Shown: positions 16,907-25,877 of the stretch, in pieces
How the letters are laid out: each line of letters starts with the position of its first letter
Numbering within the stretch: the first letter of the stretch is position 1
From: Pseudooceanicola spongiae
GTDB lineage: Bacteria > Pseudomonadota > Alphaproteobacteria > Rhodobacterales > Rhodobacteraceae
DNA: 64,000 bases
Reading direction: 5' to 3'
Assembly (NCBI RefSeq): GCF_014899185.1
Contig: NZ_CP045201.1
Location: 3,511,501 to 3,575,500, forward strand
Notes under the pieces: model-generated
The model's database searches: none
Seen by the model: the letters and a program-made list of their open reading frames with translations, nothing else
Told to the model about the DNA's origin: nothing
Program-made: the position numbers and the translations under genes

Positions 16907-19008
16907 GCGATGATGTAAGAAAAAGCGATGCGCCCGAGGATGTCACCGTCACTGGCGCGCGGTCAGGCTTCTGGGAGCGGATTTCCCTGATCTGGATCGT
17001 GCCGGTCATGGCGCTGGTCATCGCCCTTGGCGTGGCCTTCGACAACTACATCAAGCGGGGGCCGCTTATTCAGATCACCTTCGACAACGCCGAGGGGATC
17101 GCCGCCAACCAGACCGAACTGCGCTATCGTGACCTTGCCGTCGGGGTGGTCGAGAAAGTCGGCTTTTCAAATGGTCTGGAAAAGGTGCAGGTCTTTGTGC
17201 GGCTGGATCGGAATGTCGCAGATTACGTCGACACGGATGCCGCCTTCTGGGTCGTGCGCCCCGAGGTCACGGCGCGCGGTGTCACCGGCCTCGGCACCGT
17301 GCTGTCGGGCGTCTACATTCAGGGCATCTGGAACAGCACCCCCGGCGGGCTGAAAACCGAATTTGAAGGCGCCTCGCAGCCGCCGCTCAATCCCGAAGGG
17401 CGTCCGGGCCTCAAGATCCGGCTGCGCGCCTCTCCCGATGGCAGCCTGACGGGCAATACGCCCATCGAATATCGCGGCATCGACGTCGGCCAGATGGGCC
17501 AGGCCGAGATTTCGCAGGACGGCACCACGATCGAGGCTGACGCCATCATCTACGAACCCCACAACCGGCTGATCTCCTCCGCGACACGGTTCTGGGATGC
17601 CTCGGGTTTCAAGTTCAGCTTCGGCGCCAACGGGGCCTCGCTCGATTTCTCGTCGCTGGCGACGGTCCTGTCGGGGGGCACCTCCTTCTCGACGCAGATC
17701 TCCGGCGGCACGGCGGTGCCTCCGGGCACCATCTTCACCGTTTATTCAGATGAAAGCGCTGCGCGCTCCAGCATGTTCAGCGAAGAGAACGGCGTGCTGC
17801 TGACCTATTCCGCCATATTTGACGAAAACGTGCCGGGTCTGGCCCCGGATGCTCAGGTCACCTACGGCGGGCTGCGCATCGGTCAGGTCAGCTCGGTCAA
17901 CGGCTTCATCGACCGCGACCGCTTCGGCGATGACAAGGTCCGTCTGGCCGTCACCATGCAGCTGCGCCCGGCGCGGCTGGGTCTGGATGATGCGACGGGC
18001 AAGTCGGCTGCGCTGAAGTTCTTTGCCGACCACGTCGCCGACAACGACCTGCGCGCACGCCTTGTGACTGCCTCGATCCTGACCGGCGGGCTGAAGGTTG
18101 AACTTGTCGAGGTGCCGGGGGCCGCGCCCGCGACCATCGATGCCAACGCCGATCCCTTCCCGGTGTTTCCCACCGCGCCCAGCCGGATCACCGATGTGTC
18201 GGCTTCTGCGGACGGGATCTTCAAGCGCGTCAGTGCCCTGCCGATCGAACAGCTGATGAACAGCGCGGTCGGGATGCTGGACAATATTTCACGTCTGACC
18301 GGCAGCGACGATATTCAGGCCGTCCCGGGAGAGGTGCGCGCCCTGCTTGGCGACGCGCGTGATTTCGTCGAATCGGATTCTCTGCAAAGCCTGCCGGAGC
18401 AGATCGGCTCCATCGCGGCCGAGGTCGAAAAGGTGGTGCAGGCGATCAACACCCGCGACGCCGTGGGCCGCATCGTGGCCGCCGTCGACAACGTCTCCGA
18501 GGCAGCTGGCTCCGTCTCCGGTGCCGTGGCGGGCATTCCGCAGCTGGTGGAGCGGATCGACAGCGTCGCCGCACGCGCCGAAACGGTGCCGCTGGATGAT
18601 CTGGCCAAATCGCTGGACGGTCTGCTGCAAAGCGCCGACGCCCTCATCGGCACACCCGAGGCCCGCGCCCTTCCCGGCGATGTCTCGGCCTCGCTGGACG
18701 AACTGCGCAAGCTTCTGGCTGATCTGCGCACCGGCGGTCTGATCGAAAACGCCAATACCACGATGCTCTCGGCCCGCGACGCGGCGGACAATATCGCCCG
18801 TGCCGCGGACGACCTGCCGGCGCTGATGGCGCGGGTCCAGGCCACGCTGGATCAGGCAGGCACGACGCTGAAAGGCTATGACGCCCAGAGCGGCCTTGGC
18901 CGCGAAGCGACGGATACCCTGCGCCAGCTGCAAAGCGCCGCCGCCGCCATCTCGGCCCTGGCGAGAGAGCTGCAACGCAATCCCAATTCCCTGCTGTTCG
19001 GAAGGTGA
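16903..19008 (+). CDS. pqiB: PqiB, MCE-domain intermembrane lipid transport protein
   Basis: A 701-residue MCE/MlaD-family protein that bridges the periplasm for phospholipid traffic. One N-terminal membrane anchor (LIWIVPVMALVIALGVAF) is followed by three MCE domains, near residues 42-135, 160-240 and 285-400, each with the LRYRDLAVGVVEKV / IEYRGIDVGQM / VTYGGLRIGQV turn. Residues 430-700 are long helices (LARELQRNPNSLL at the end), about 150 residues longer than E. coli PqiB, which suggests a longer needle. The start codon is GTG overlapping the pqiA stop. pqiC follows after 4 bases. Confidence 0.9.
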   Translation: MSDDVRKSDAPEDVTVTGARSGFWERISLIWIVPVMALVIALGVAFDNYIKRGPLIQITFDNAEGIAANQTELRYRDLAVGVVEKVGFSNGLEKVQVFVRLDRNVADYVDTDAAFWVVRPEVTARGVTGLGTVLSGVYIQGIWNSTPGGLKTEFEGASQPPLNPEGRPGLKIRLRASPDGSLTGNTPIEYRGIDVGQMGQAEISQDGTTIEADAIIYEPHNRLISSATRFWDASGFKFSFGANGASLDFSSLATVLSGGTSFSTQISGGTAVPPGTIFTVYSDESAARSSMFSEENGVLLTYSAIFDENVPGLAPDAQVTYGGLRIGQVSSVNGFIDRDRFGDDKVRLAVTMQLRPARLGLDDATGKSAALKFFADHVADNDLRARLVTASILTGGLKVELVEVPGAAPATIDANADPFPVFPTAPSRITDVSASADGIFKRVSALPIEQLMNSAVGMLDNISRLTGSDDIQAVPGEVRALLGDARDFVESDSLQSLPEQIGSIAAEVEKVVQAINTRDAVGRIVAAVDNVSEAAGSVSGAVAGIPQLVERIDSVAARAETVPLDDLAKSLDGLLQSADALIGTPEARALPGDVSASLDELRKLLADLRTGGLIENANTTMLSARDAADNIARAADDLPALMARVQATLDQAGTTLKGYDAQSGLGREATDTLRQLQSAAAAISALARELQRNPNSLLFGR

Positions 19009-19012
19009 CATC

Positions 19013-19606
19013 ATGATGACCCCTCGCGCCCTCGTGCTTCGCGCCCCGCTGCTGTCGATCCTCGCCGCCCTGGCGCTGAGCGGCTGTAGCGCGGAAAAGC
19101 TCTATACCGTCCCCAACCCGACGCCCGCTCAGGCCACGGCAAACCGCATCGCCATCGCCTACGGCACGGTCGAGGTGCAGGACGTCTCTCTGCCCGACTA
19201 TGCCTCCAGCCAGTCGATCGCGATGCGCGGCCCGGACGGCAGCGTCACCGCTGCCAAAAAGCTGCTCTGGGCTGACCTGCCGACCCGCGCCGTGACGCTG
19301 GAGCTGTCACGCTATCTGCGCCAGATCACGGGCGCCGAGGTCGCGCCCTCGCCCTGGCCGTTCCTTGACCGCGCGCAGGTCCGCGTCGATGTCCGAGTCG
19401 AGCAGATGCTGGCCGAGGCAGATGGCACCTTCCGCCTGTCCGGGCAGTACTTCATTGCCCCCGAAACCGGCGCGCGCGGGCGCTCGGCGCTGTTCGACGT
19501 CGTGGTGCCGATCGGCGGCGACGGCGACGCCACCGCCATCGCTGCAGCGCGCGGTCAGGCCATGCTGCAGCTGGCAGAGAAGATGGCACGTGACGGGCTG
19601 CGCTAG
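19013..19606 (+). CDS. pqiC: PqiC-like outer-membrane lipoprotein
   Basis: ABC-type transport auxiliary lipoprotein (PqiC/YmbA family), 197 residues. The signal peptide ends in the lipobox LALSGC (Cys at about 24), so the mature protein is lipidated and likely in the outer membrane. It docks the PqiB needle there in the known E. coli system. The core domain contains YGTVEVQDVSLPDYASSQSIAMR and PSPWPFLDRAQVRVDVRVEQ, typical of the DUF330 fold. The start ATGATG at 19013 lies 4 bases after pqiB. It is the last member of the four-gene pqi operon. Confidence 0.87.
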   Translation: MMTPRALVLRAPLLSILAALALSGCSAEKLYTVPNPTPAQATANRIAIAYGTVEVQDVSLPDYASSQSIAMRGPDGSVTAAKKLLWADLPTRAVTLELSRYLRQITGAEVAPSPWPFLDRAQVRVDVRVEQMLAEADGTFRLSGQYFIAPETGARGRSALFDVVVPIGGDGDATAIAAARGQAMLQLAEKMARDGLR

Positions 19607-19633
19607 GCGCGCGCCCTTCAGCGGGAGGCTGGC

Positions 19634-19852
19634 ATGACACCGGCTCTGAGAGCAAAAGCCCTTGCCGTCTGCGACGGTAAAATCGCCCGCAAGGGCGAGG
19701 GTGTTGGCCTGTCCTTCTACGCCTTCTTTGCCAACCGGAATGATGACCCCGAGACGCTGATGGACGCCGCAGAATGGTGGATCAGAACGCACCGCCTCGA
19801 CCACTTCGAGAAGGCTGTGAAGATCCGCGATATGCTCCGCGCCGGCATCTGA
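19634..19852 (+). CDS. DUF6500-like small protein
   Basis: Small soluble protein of 72 residues: an N-terminal helix, then GEGVGLSFYAFFANRNDDPE and AAEWWIRTHRLDHFEKAVKI. I recognise this as the conserved DUF6500 pattern, but no function is known. GGGAGG lies 7 bases upstream of the ATG. It is 27 bases after pqiC and may be read through from that operon. No membrane segments or cysteines are seen. Confidence 0.75.
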   Translation: MTPALRAKALAVCDGKIARKGEGVGLSFYAFFANRNDDPETLMDAAEWWIRTHRLDHFEKAVKIRDMLRAGI

Positions 19853-20484
19853 GCCGGGACGCTTCCTCCCGCTCTCTCGCCAAGAGCCCTCCACGCTACT
19901 GCTGGACACAACGTCGCGCCATGTCCGCAAGATCTGTGCCAGGACATAGACCGCCAGCCGGGGCCGTTCCCCGATGTTCCTTATCTGAGAAGGCATCGCC
20001 CAGATCGCTGGATCAACCTTCCGCACGCTGGAAAGATATAACCGCAGCCATCTCAGAGGGTATGTCGAGCAAAAGAGAAGTCGAAGCGATGATGCCCGGA
20101 CATGAAAGCCATTGGCGTGGTGCCGCAGAACACCAGCAATCGAGGTGTAGGCATCCGGGCTAACCACGAAGGGCACGAGGGTGGCAAAGCCTTCTTGGTC
20201 TATTAGGGACAGGCGAGCCATCTGTAGTATTGAATATATCGCGATGAAATCAGTGGCGGGCAATCTTTCGCCCAGCGAAACGAGCGAGAATAGCTCCAGC
20301 CGAAGATCATAAAACGGTGAACTATAGTGCCCAACCTCACCTCGGGAGCCGCCACATACCCTCGATACATTTATGAGTTCTGGGCGCAAATGAGGGAGCT
20401 TAAACAAGCGGTCAGGCACGAATCAAACCACATTATGATCGGGTGCTGCTGGCATATGTTATTTCCATGGCCTGTTTTGCAGCA

Positions 20485-20545
20485 GGGGGCTCTGCCCCCG
20501 TCAGCTGCGCTGCCTCCCCCGGGATATTTGGACCAGGGAAACGAT
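20485..20545. repeat. roseobacter-type intergenic hairpin repeat
   Basis: GGGGGC-TCT-GCCCCC hairpin (20485-20499) followed by a second G/C-rich arm and the sequence CCCCCGGGATATTTGGACCAG. The combination of a GGGGCTCTGCCCC hairpin and CCGGGATATTTGGACC is one I know as a recurrent extragenic element in Rhodobacterales genomes. Only one copy is seen in this window, so repetition is recalled, not observed. Confidence 0.5.
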
Positions 20546-20677
20546 GCAGGGACGGCTCCTCTGTCATCTTGCTCTAAATACTTCCGCCGGAGGCGGAGCA
20601 GCCTCTGGGTGCGGCGCGGAGCGATCCGGTTCGCGCGACATTTACTTCTTTCCGGGGGGGGGGGAGCGCACCGCCGG

Positions 20678-20710
20678 GATACCGCTTTGATACCGACGTA
20701 ATACCGACGT
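20678..20710 (-). repeat. three 11-bp iterons (set 1)
   Basis: GATACCGCTTT, GATACCGACGT and AATACCGACGT stand at 20678, 20689 and 20700, exactly 11 bases apart, just past the 3' end of the aminotransferase gene. Read on the minus strand they are CGGTAT units matching the set at 22286-22318. One helical turn is about 10.5 bp, so such spacing fits cooperative protein binding on one DNA face. Confidence 0.6.
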
Positions 20711-20767
20711 GCAAAAAGGGCCGCCCCACCCTGTTAACCAGGGCAGGGCGGTGGCTTAGGGCAAAGG

Positions 20768-22159
20768 TCAGCCGAAGACGCGGGTCAGGGCGACATCCAT
20801 CGCCGCTGCGATCTCGTCGATATTGTCCTCGGTAGCGATCAGCGCTGGTGAGAGGCAGAGCGTGTTGTTGCGCCCCGGCAATGAGCGGTTGGTGACTCCG
20901 ATCAGCACGCCCTGGGCGCTGCATTCCGCGACGACCTGCTGGGCGAGTTTTTCGGCCACCGGCTCTTTCGTGAGCCGGTCGGCGACCAGCTCGGCGCCGC
21001 AGAACAGGCCCTTGCCGCGTACGTCGCCAACGACCTTGTGCTTCTCCTTCAGCTCCTCGAGCCGCATCATCAGGCGGGTGCCCATGGCCAGCGTATTGTC
21101 CAGCAGGCCTTCGTCCTCGATGATGCGGATGTTTTCCAGAGCTGCCGCCGGGCCTGCGGTGCAGCCGCCGAAGGTGCTGATATCGCGGAAGTAATTCAGC
21201 GGGTCGGTGCTGTCGTCCTTGAACATGTCGAAGACTTTTTCGGTCGTCACGAGGCAGGCGATGGCCGCGTAACCCGAGGCGACGCCCTTGGCCATCGTCA
21301 CCATGTCGGGCTCGATCCCGTAGTTCTGATAGCCGAACCAGGTGCCGGTGCGCCCGAGGCCACAGACCACCTCGTCGATGTGCAGCAGGATGTCGTACTT
21401 GCGGCAGATCTCCTGCACGCGGGGCCAGTAGCCCTCGGGCGGGGCGATGACGCCGCCGCCCGCCGTCACCGGCTCAAGGCAGAGCGCGCCGATGGTGTCG
21501 GGGCCTTCGCGCAGGATCACCTCTTCGATGGCATTGGCCGCGAGCTCGCCATAGTTCGCAGCGTTTTCAAGGCCTTGCTCGTGGGCGCGGTATGCCAAGC
21601 AGTGCGGCACCTCGACGAAACCGGGGGTGAAGGGCCCGTATTGCGCGTTGCGCTCGGGCTGGCCGCCGGCGGAGAGGCAGGCGATGGTGGTGCCGTGGTA
21701 GTCGCGCTCACGGAACAGGATCTTGTGCTTCTTGCCGCCGTAGCGTTTGTGCGCGATCTGGCGCACCATCTTGAAGGCTTTCTCGTTCGCCTCGGAGCCG
21801 GAGTTGTTGTAGTAAACTCTTGAAAGACCTGGCATTTTCTCGATCAGGCGCTTGGCGAAGAGGGCTCCGGGGATGGAGCCTGCGGAGCCTGCGAAGTAGT
21901 TCAGCTTGACCAGCTGATCGCGCACCGCGTCGGCGATGCTTTCGCGCCCGTAGCCCACGTTGACCGTCCACACGCCGCCCGACACGCCGTCGAGGTAGCG
22001 GGTGCCTTTGGCGTCCCAGACGTGGATGCCCTTGCCCTCGACCATGACCCTAGGATCTGTGGTCTCGTAAGGCTTATGCTGCGACATGTGGTGCCAGACA
22101 TGGGCGCGATCGGCTTCGATGATGCCCGAGATGTCGTTTTCGTTGAGTGCGCCGTCCAT
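20768..22159 (-). CDS. tpa: taurine-pyruvate aminotransferase-like class III transaminase
   Basis: PLP-dependent class III aminotransferase, 463 residues. PLP motifs: YYNNSGSEANEKAFKM (phosphate), LHIDEVVCGLGRTG (Asp to ring nitrogen) and MAKGVASGYA (Schiff-base Lys). The N-terminal MDGALNENDISGIIEADRAHVWHHMSQH-type start (in the first 28 residues) and GSAGSIPGALFA match the roseobacter Tpa group. That group moves the amino group of taurine to pyruvate, giving sulfoacetaldehyde and alanine. No xsc, taurine transporter or alanine dehydrogenase is nearby, so beta-alanine or another omega-amine remains possible. GGGGAG precedes the ATG. It is divergent from glycerate kinase; 11-bp iterons lie at both ends. 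Confidence 0.75.
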   Translation of the reverse strand: MDGALNENDISGIIEADRAHVWHHMSQHKPYETTDPRVMVEGKGIHVWDAKGTRYLDGVSGGVWTVNVGYGRESIADAVRDQLVKLNYFAGSAGSIPGALFAKRLIEKMPGLSRVYYNNSGSEANEKAFKMVRQIAHKRYGGKKHKILFRERDYHGTTIACLSAGGQPERNAQYGPFTPGFVEVPHCLAYRAHEQGLENAANYGELAANAIEEVILREGPDTIGALCLEPVTAGGGVIAPPEGYWPRVQEICRKYDILLHIDEVVCGLGRTGTWFGYQNYGIEPDMVTMAKGVASGYAAIACLVTTEKVFDMFKDDSTDPLNYFRDISTFGGCTAGPAAALENIRIIEDEGLLDNTLAMGTRLMMRLEELKEKHKVVGDVRGKGLFCGAELVADRLTKEPVAEKLAQQVVAECSAQGVLIGVTNRSLPGRNNTLCLSPALIATEDNIDEIAAAMDVALTRVFG

Positions 22160-22285
22160 GATGGCTCCCCTGTTTTCAGCGAAATTTGCGCGAGCCTAGG
22201 CGGCGTTTGCGGCTTTGGCAATCGGGGGTGGCGCCGCGGCGCGGCGCTGCCTAGTCTGGGGGCTAAATTCCCGCAAATGCCGGTT

Positions 22286-22318
22286 CGGTATCCCGTCTGT
22301 ATCGCGTCGGTAACCCGT
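22286..22318 (+). repeat. three 11-bp iterons (set 2) in the tpa-gckA divergent promoter
   Basis: CGGTATCCCGT, CTGTATCGCGT and CGGTAACCCGT at 22286, 22297 and 22308 repeat at exactly 11 bases; a fourth degenerate unit starts CGGTTTT at 22319. They sit between two divergent genes, so they may be operator sites for either or both. Compare set 1 at 20678-20710, the same unit in reverse orientation. Confidence 0.65.
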
Positions 22319-22356
22319 CGGTTTTGCACCGCAGCATTTTCACGGAGCCCTTCGCC

Positions 22357-23619
22357 ATGGACACTGCCACCCGCGCCTTTCTGACCGATCTGTTCGAGGC
22401 CGCCGTCGCCGCCGCCGACCCTGCCGAGGCGCTGCGCGGCCAGTTGCCGCAAAAGCCCAAGGGGCGCACCATCGTCATCGGGGCCGGCAAGGGCGCGGCG
22501 CAATTGGCCGCGGCCTTTGAGACCGCTTGGGGGGCGCCGGTCGAGGGGATCGTGGTGACACGCTATGGCTACGCGGTGCCCTGTCAGCATCTTGAGGTGA
22601 TCGAGGCCTCACATCCGGTGCCCGATCAGGCCGGCGCTCACGCAACGCAGAAGGTGCTGACTTTGCTGCAGGGGCTGAGCGAGGACGATCTTGTGGTGTC
22701 GTTGATCACGGGGGGCGGGTCGGCTTTGCTGGCAGCCCCGCCAGAGGGACTGACGCTGGAGGATGAGCAGGCGCTGAATCGCGCATTGCTGGCCAGCGGT
22801 GCCCCGATCGGGGCGATGAACGCCGTGCGCAAGCAGGTCAGCCGAATCAAGGGCGGTCGTCTGGCGGCTGTTGCCGCCCCGGCGCGGGTCGTCAGCCTGA
22901 TCGTGTCGGACGTGCCGGGCGATGCACCTTCCGAGGTCGCCTCGGGGCCGACAGTGCCCAGCAGGTCGGGCCGGGCCGAGGCGATGGCGGCGATTCGCAC
23001 CTATGGCATCGTGCTGCCGGAGTGCATTCAGGCCTTTCTCGACAGCGCACCGGAAGATGCGCCCTCGCCCGATGACGAGCGTTTCGCGCGCAACGAGGTG
23101 CGGGTCATCGCCTCGGCGGCGCGATCGCTTGAGGCGGCGGCGCGGCTGTCGGAGGTCAGGGGTATTCCGGCGGTGATCCTGTCGGATGCAATGGAGGGCG
23201 AGGCGCGCGAAGTTGCGCGCGTGCAGGCAGCCATTGCACGAGAGGTCCTGCGGCACGGCAGGCCCTTCCCCAAGCCGGTGCTGATCCTGTCGGGGGGCGA
23301 GACGACGGTGACTCTGCGCGGCACCGGCCGCGGCGGGCGCAACAGTGAGTTCCTGCTGAGTTTCGCGCTGGAAATGGAGGGCTGGGACGGTGTTGCGGCG
23401 CTTGCCGCGGACACCGACGGGATTGATGGGTCCGAGGACAACGCCGGGGCCTTTGCCGACGGCGCAACCGCTGGCGAGATGCGCGCGGTGGGCTGTGATC
23501 CGGCCGAGGCGCTGTCGCGCAACGATGCCTATACGGCGTTTGACGCGGTAGAGCTGATCTTTGCGCCGGGTCCGACGGGCACCAATGTGAACGATTTCCG
23601 GGCGATCCTGCTGCGCTAG
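22357..23619 (+). CDS. glycerate 2-kinase (GckA/TtuD, MOFRL family)
   Basis: Glycerate kinase of 420 residues in the DUF4147-MOFRL two-domain family, making 2-phosphoglycerate from D-glycerate with ATP. N-terminal domain: VIGAGKGAAQLAAAFE and LITGGGSALLAAPPEGL. Substrate loop: AVRKQVSRIKGGRLAAVAAPA, with VSDVPGDAPSEVASGPT. The C-terminal MOFRL domain contains SGGETTVTLRGTGRGGRNSE, DTDGIDGSEDNAGA and GPTGTNVNDF. The start at 22357 (MDTATRAF) follows CACGGAG; an in-frame upstream start at 22324 runs through the iterons. It links glyoxylate, serine or tartrate breakdown to glycolysis. It is divergent from the aminotransferase. Confidence 0.9.
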   Translation: MDTATRAFLTDLFEAAVAAADPAEALRGQLPQKPKGRTIVIGAGKGAAQLAAAFETAWGAPVEGIVVTRYGYAVPCQHLEVIEASHPVPDQAGAHATQKVLTLLQGLSEDDLVVSLITGGGSALLAAPPEGLTLEDEQALNRALLASGAPIGAMNAVRKQVSRIKGGRLAAVAAPARVVSLIVSDVPGDAPSEVASGPTVPSRSGRAEAMAAIRTYGIVLPECIQAFLDSAPEDAPSPDDERFARNEVRVIASAARSLEAAARLSEVRGIPAVILSDAMEGEAREVARVQAAIAREVLRHGRPFPKPVLILSGGETTVTLRGTGRGGRNSEFLLSFALEMEGWDGVAALAADTDGIDGSEDNAGAFADGATAGEMRAVGCDPAEALSRNDAYTAFDAVELIFAPGPTGTNVNDFRAILLR

Positions 23620-23732
23620 GCCCCGGCGTTTGGCGGATAAAACGCGGGCGGACTTTACCCGGTTTCAGACGTAGTCGAGACGCGGCGCAGTGGTGGAAGC
23701 CCCTCACGGGGCACGAAAAGGCAGACGACGGC

Positions 23733-25169
23733 ATGGACGGCAAGACGGATGCGGGCGCTGAGGCTGCGGCGCCCGAAACAGAGGACCTTGGCAGTGGCAT
23801 TGCCCTGCCTCTGCTGGTGGCGGCGACACTGTTCATGCAGAACCTCGACGCCTCGGTGAACACCCCGGCGATCCCGGATATGGCGGCGGGCTTCGGCGTG
23901 GCTCCGGTGGATCTGAACATCGGCGTCAGCACCTATATGATGACGGTGGGGATCTTTATCCCCGCGACGGGCTGGCTGGCGCAGCGGTTCGGGGCGCGGC
24001 CTGTGTTCCTGCTGTCGATCCTGATCTTCACCCTCGCCTCGGCGCTATGCGGTATGAGCCAGAGCCTGCCGCAGTTCGTCGCCGCGCGCATCCTGCAGGG
24101 TCTTGGCGGGGCGATGATGGTGCCGGTGGGGCGGCTGGTGGTGCTGCAGATGACCCCCAAAGACCGGCTGATGAACGCGATTGCGCTGCTGACATGGCCG
24201 GGGCTGGTGGCGCCGGTGCTGGGGCCACCGGTCGGGGGGCTGATCATCGACAATGTCAGTTGGCACTGGATCTTCTGGCTCAACCTGCCGCTGGGGGCGC
24301 TGGCGCTGCTGGTGGCGCTGCGCATTGTGCCTCGGGTCGAGCGGGAGCCGGGCAAGTCCTTTGATTTGCTGGGTTTTATACTGCTGGGCGCCGCGGTTTT
24401 CTGTCTGCTGTTTGCCGCAGACATGCTGAGCGGAGATGAGGTGAACTGGCTGCTGGAGGGCGCTCTGGCGCTGTCGGGTGTCGCGCTGCTGGGCCTGGGG
24501 CTGCGCCATATCCGCCGGGTCGAGCAGCCTGTGCTGCGGCTGGATGCGCTGCAGATTCCGACGTTTCGGGTGACGGTGATCGGGGGCACTCTGTTCCGCC
24601 TTGGCATCAACGCGGTGCCGTTCCTGATCCCGCTGCTGTTCCAGCTGGCATTCGGGTGGAGCGCGTTTCGCGCCGGTCTGATGCTGATGGCGGTGTTTCT
24701 GGGCAATATCCTGCTGAAACCCTTCACCTCTTGGATCCTGCGGACCTGGGGGTTCCGACGGGTGCTGGTGGTCAATGGTGTGCTGAATGCGGGGACCATT
24801 CTGGCCATGGTGCTGATCGGGCCGACCTCGCCGTTTCCGGTGCTGATTGCTCTGCTCGTGGTGGCGGGGATGGCGCGCTCGATGCAGTTCACGGCGCTGA
24901 ACACGATTGCCTTTGCCGATGTGGAGCGGCCGGGGATGAGCGATGCCAACACGCTGTTCTACACGGTGGTGCAGCTGTCGCGCGGCGTCGGGATTGCGCT
25001 TGGCGCGATTGGCTGGCGGCTGGGCGGCGTGCTGTTCCCCGAGGCGGGAGAGGTCGCGGCCTTCCGTTTCGCCTTTGCCGTGGTCGGGCTGATTTCGCTG
25101 CTGTCGGTGGTTGAATGCTGGCGGCTGGCACCGAATGCCGGCGATGTCGTGGCGCGGGGGCGGCGTTAG
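23733..25169 (+). CDS. MFS exporter, EmrB/QacA (DHA2) type
   Basis: A 478-residue major facilitator with about 14 hydrophobic helices. Motif C of drug/H+ antiporters reads LGPPVGGLIIDNVSWHWIFW; motif A is near WLAQRFGARPVF; LDASVNTPAIPDMAAGF matches motif D1 of the DHA2 family. This suits multidrug or metabolite export. No EmrA-type fusion protein is next to it. Its stop overlaps the stop of the convergent GntR gene by 4 bases. A short intergenic (23620-23732) separates it from glycerate kinase; co-transcription is possible. Confidence 0.87.
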   Translation: MDGKTDAGAEAAAPETEDLGSGIALPLLVAATLFMQNLDASVNTPAIPDMAAGFGVAPVDLNIGVSTYMMTVGIFIPATGWLAQRFGARPVFLLSILIFTLASALCGMSQSLPQFVAARILQGLGGAMMVPVGRLVVLQMTPKDRLMNAIALLTWPGLVAPVLGPPVGGLIIDNVSWHWIFWLNLPLGALALLVALRIVPRVEREPGKSFDLLGFILLGAAVFCLLFAADMLSGDEVNWLLEGALALSGVALLGLGLRHIRRVEQPVLRLDALQIPTFRVTVIGGTLFRLGINAVPFLIPLLFQLAFGWSAFRAGLMLMAVFLGNILLKPFTSWILRTWGFRRVLVVNGVLNAGTILAMVLIGPTSPFPVLIALLVVAGMARSMQFTALNTIAFADVERPGMSDANTLFYTVVQLSRGVGIALGAIGWRLGGVLFPEAGEVAAFRFAFAVVGLISLLSVVECWRLAPNAGDVVARGRR

Positions 25170-25813
25170 GTCGTCAGCATCCGGAGGCCCTGTGTCACGT
25201 CCGAGCGCACGGCAAGGCGCAGGCCCGGTTCGTCGCCAGCCTTGAGGGCGGCGATGATGTGGCGGTGGAAATGCGGCGCTTCGTTGCGGCGCATCTTGCC
25301 GTAGAGCTTGCGCATCGTCGGACCCAGCTGCAGCCAGACGGTTTCGGCCATCGCCAGCATCGCCGGGGCCTGAGCCCGCAGGTAGAGCGTGCGGTGAAAT
25401 TCCAGATTGGTGCGGATGTAACCGACCGAATCATGTGTCTCGACCATGGTGGTGATGGTGCCGTTGATCATCTGCAGCCGGTCGATCAGCGCCATGTGCG
25501 CACGCGGCAGGGCGCGCGAGGCCAGCTCCACCTCGATCAGAGAGCGCAGGGCGGCAAGTTCCTCGATCCGCTCGTTCGAAAGATCCGGGGTGGCGACACG
25601 ACCCGAGGAGGACAGCGACAGCGCCCCTTCGGCGACCAGACGGCGCACCGCTTCGCGCGCCGGGGTCATGGAGACGCCGAACTCCTTGCCGATGCCGCGC
25701 AGGGTCAGGGCAAAGCCCGGCTCGATCTCGCCGTGCATGATGCGGGTCCGCAAGCCGCGATAGGTGCGGTCATGGGCCGAGGGAGAGGGATCCGGGCGTG
25801 TGTTGATGAGCAT
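25166..25813 (-). CDS. GntR family regulator, FadR/FCD type
   Basis: Transcription factor of 215 residues. The winged helix covers residues 15-75 (YRGLRTRIMHGEIEPG, FGVSMTPAREAVRRLVAEGAL). The FCD ligand-binding domain follows with the metal-site helix pattern NLEFHRTLYLRA and HRHIIAALKAGD. It likely responds to a small carboxylate or amino acid. The start is fixed at the ATG at 25813 (MLINTRPDPS); the longer frame to 25972 overlaps the neighbouring peptidase gene. Possible targets are the adjacent EmrB-type transporter and itself; no operator was identified. Confidence 0.85.
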   Translation of the reverse strand: MLINTRPDPSPSAHDRTYRGLRTRIMHGEIEPGFALTLRGIGKEFGVSMTPAREAVRRLVAEGALSLSSSGRVATPDLSNERIEELAALRSLIEVELASRALPRAHMALIDRLQMINGTITTMVETHDSVGYIRTNLEFHRTLYLRAQAPAMLAMAETVWLQLGPTMRKLYGKMRRNEAPHFHRHIIAALKAGDEPGLRLAVRSDVTQGLRMLTT

Positions 25814-25877
25814 GGGTGCGATGTGATCACAAACCGGGTCAGCGTCAAGGGCGCATGTCACAGCGCCCTCGGCGCTC

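Larger units (their letters stand above)
19853..20767. other. 915-bp gene-poor, lower-GC stretch
   Basis: No gene can be supported here. From about 19980 to 20460 the GC content is visibly lower (around 50 percent) than the 60-65 percent of the neighbours. A long minus-strand frame (GTG at 20419, running into antisense pqiC) has no recognisable motif, no ribosome site and no family-like sequence. The right part holds a roseobacter-type hairpin repeat (20485-20545), an 11-G tract (20654-20664) and three 11-bp iterons (20678-20710). It is possibly a decayed insertion. Confidence 0.5.

Noticed and set aside
19307..20419. 370-codon minus-strand frame from the gene desert into pqiC
   Set aside because: Starts with GTG lacking a ribosome site and its last 180 codons are antisense pqiC and the DUF6500-like gene; the front half has no recognisable motif.
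20654..20664. 11-G tract as a phase-variation switch
   Set aside because: It lies downstream of the tpa gene, not in a promoter or reading frame; it is more likely a homopolymer of no function.
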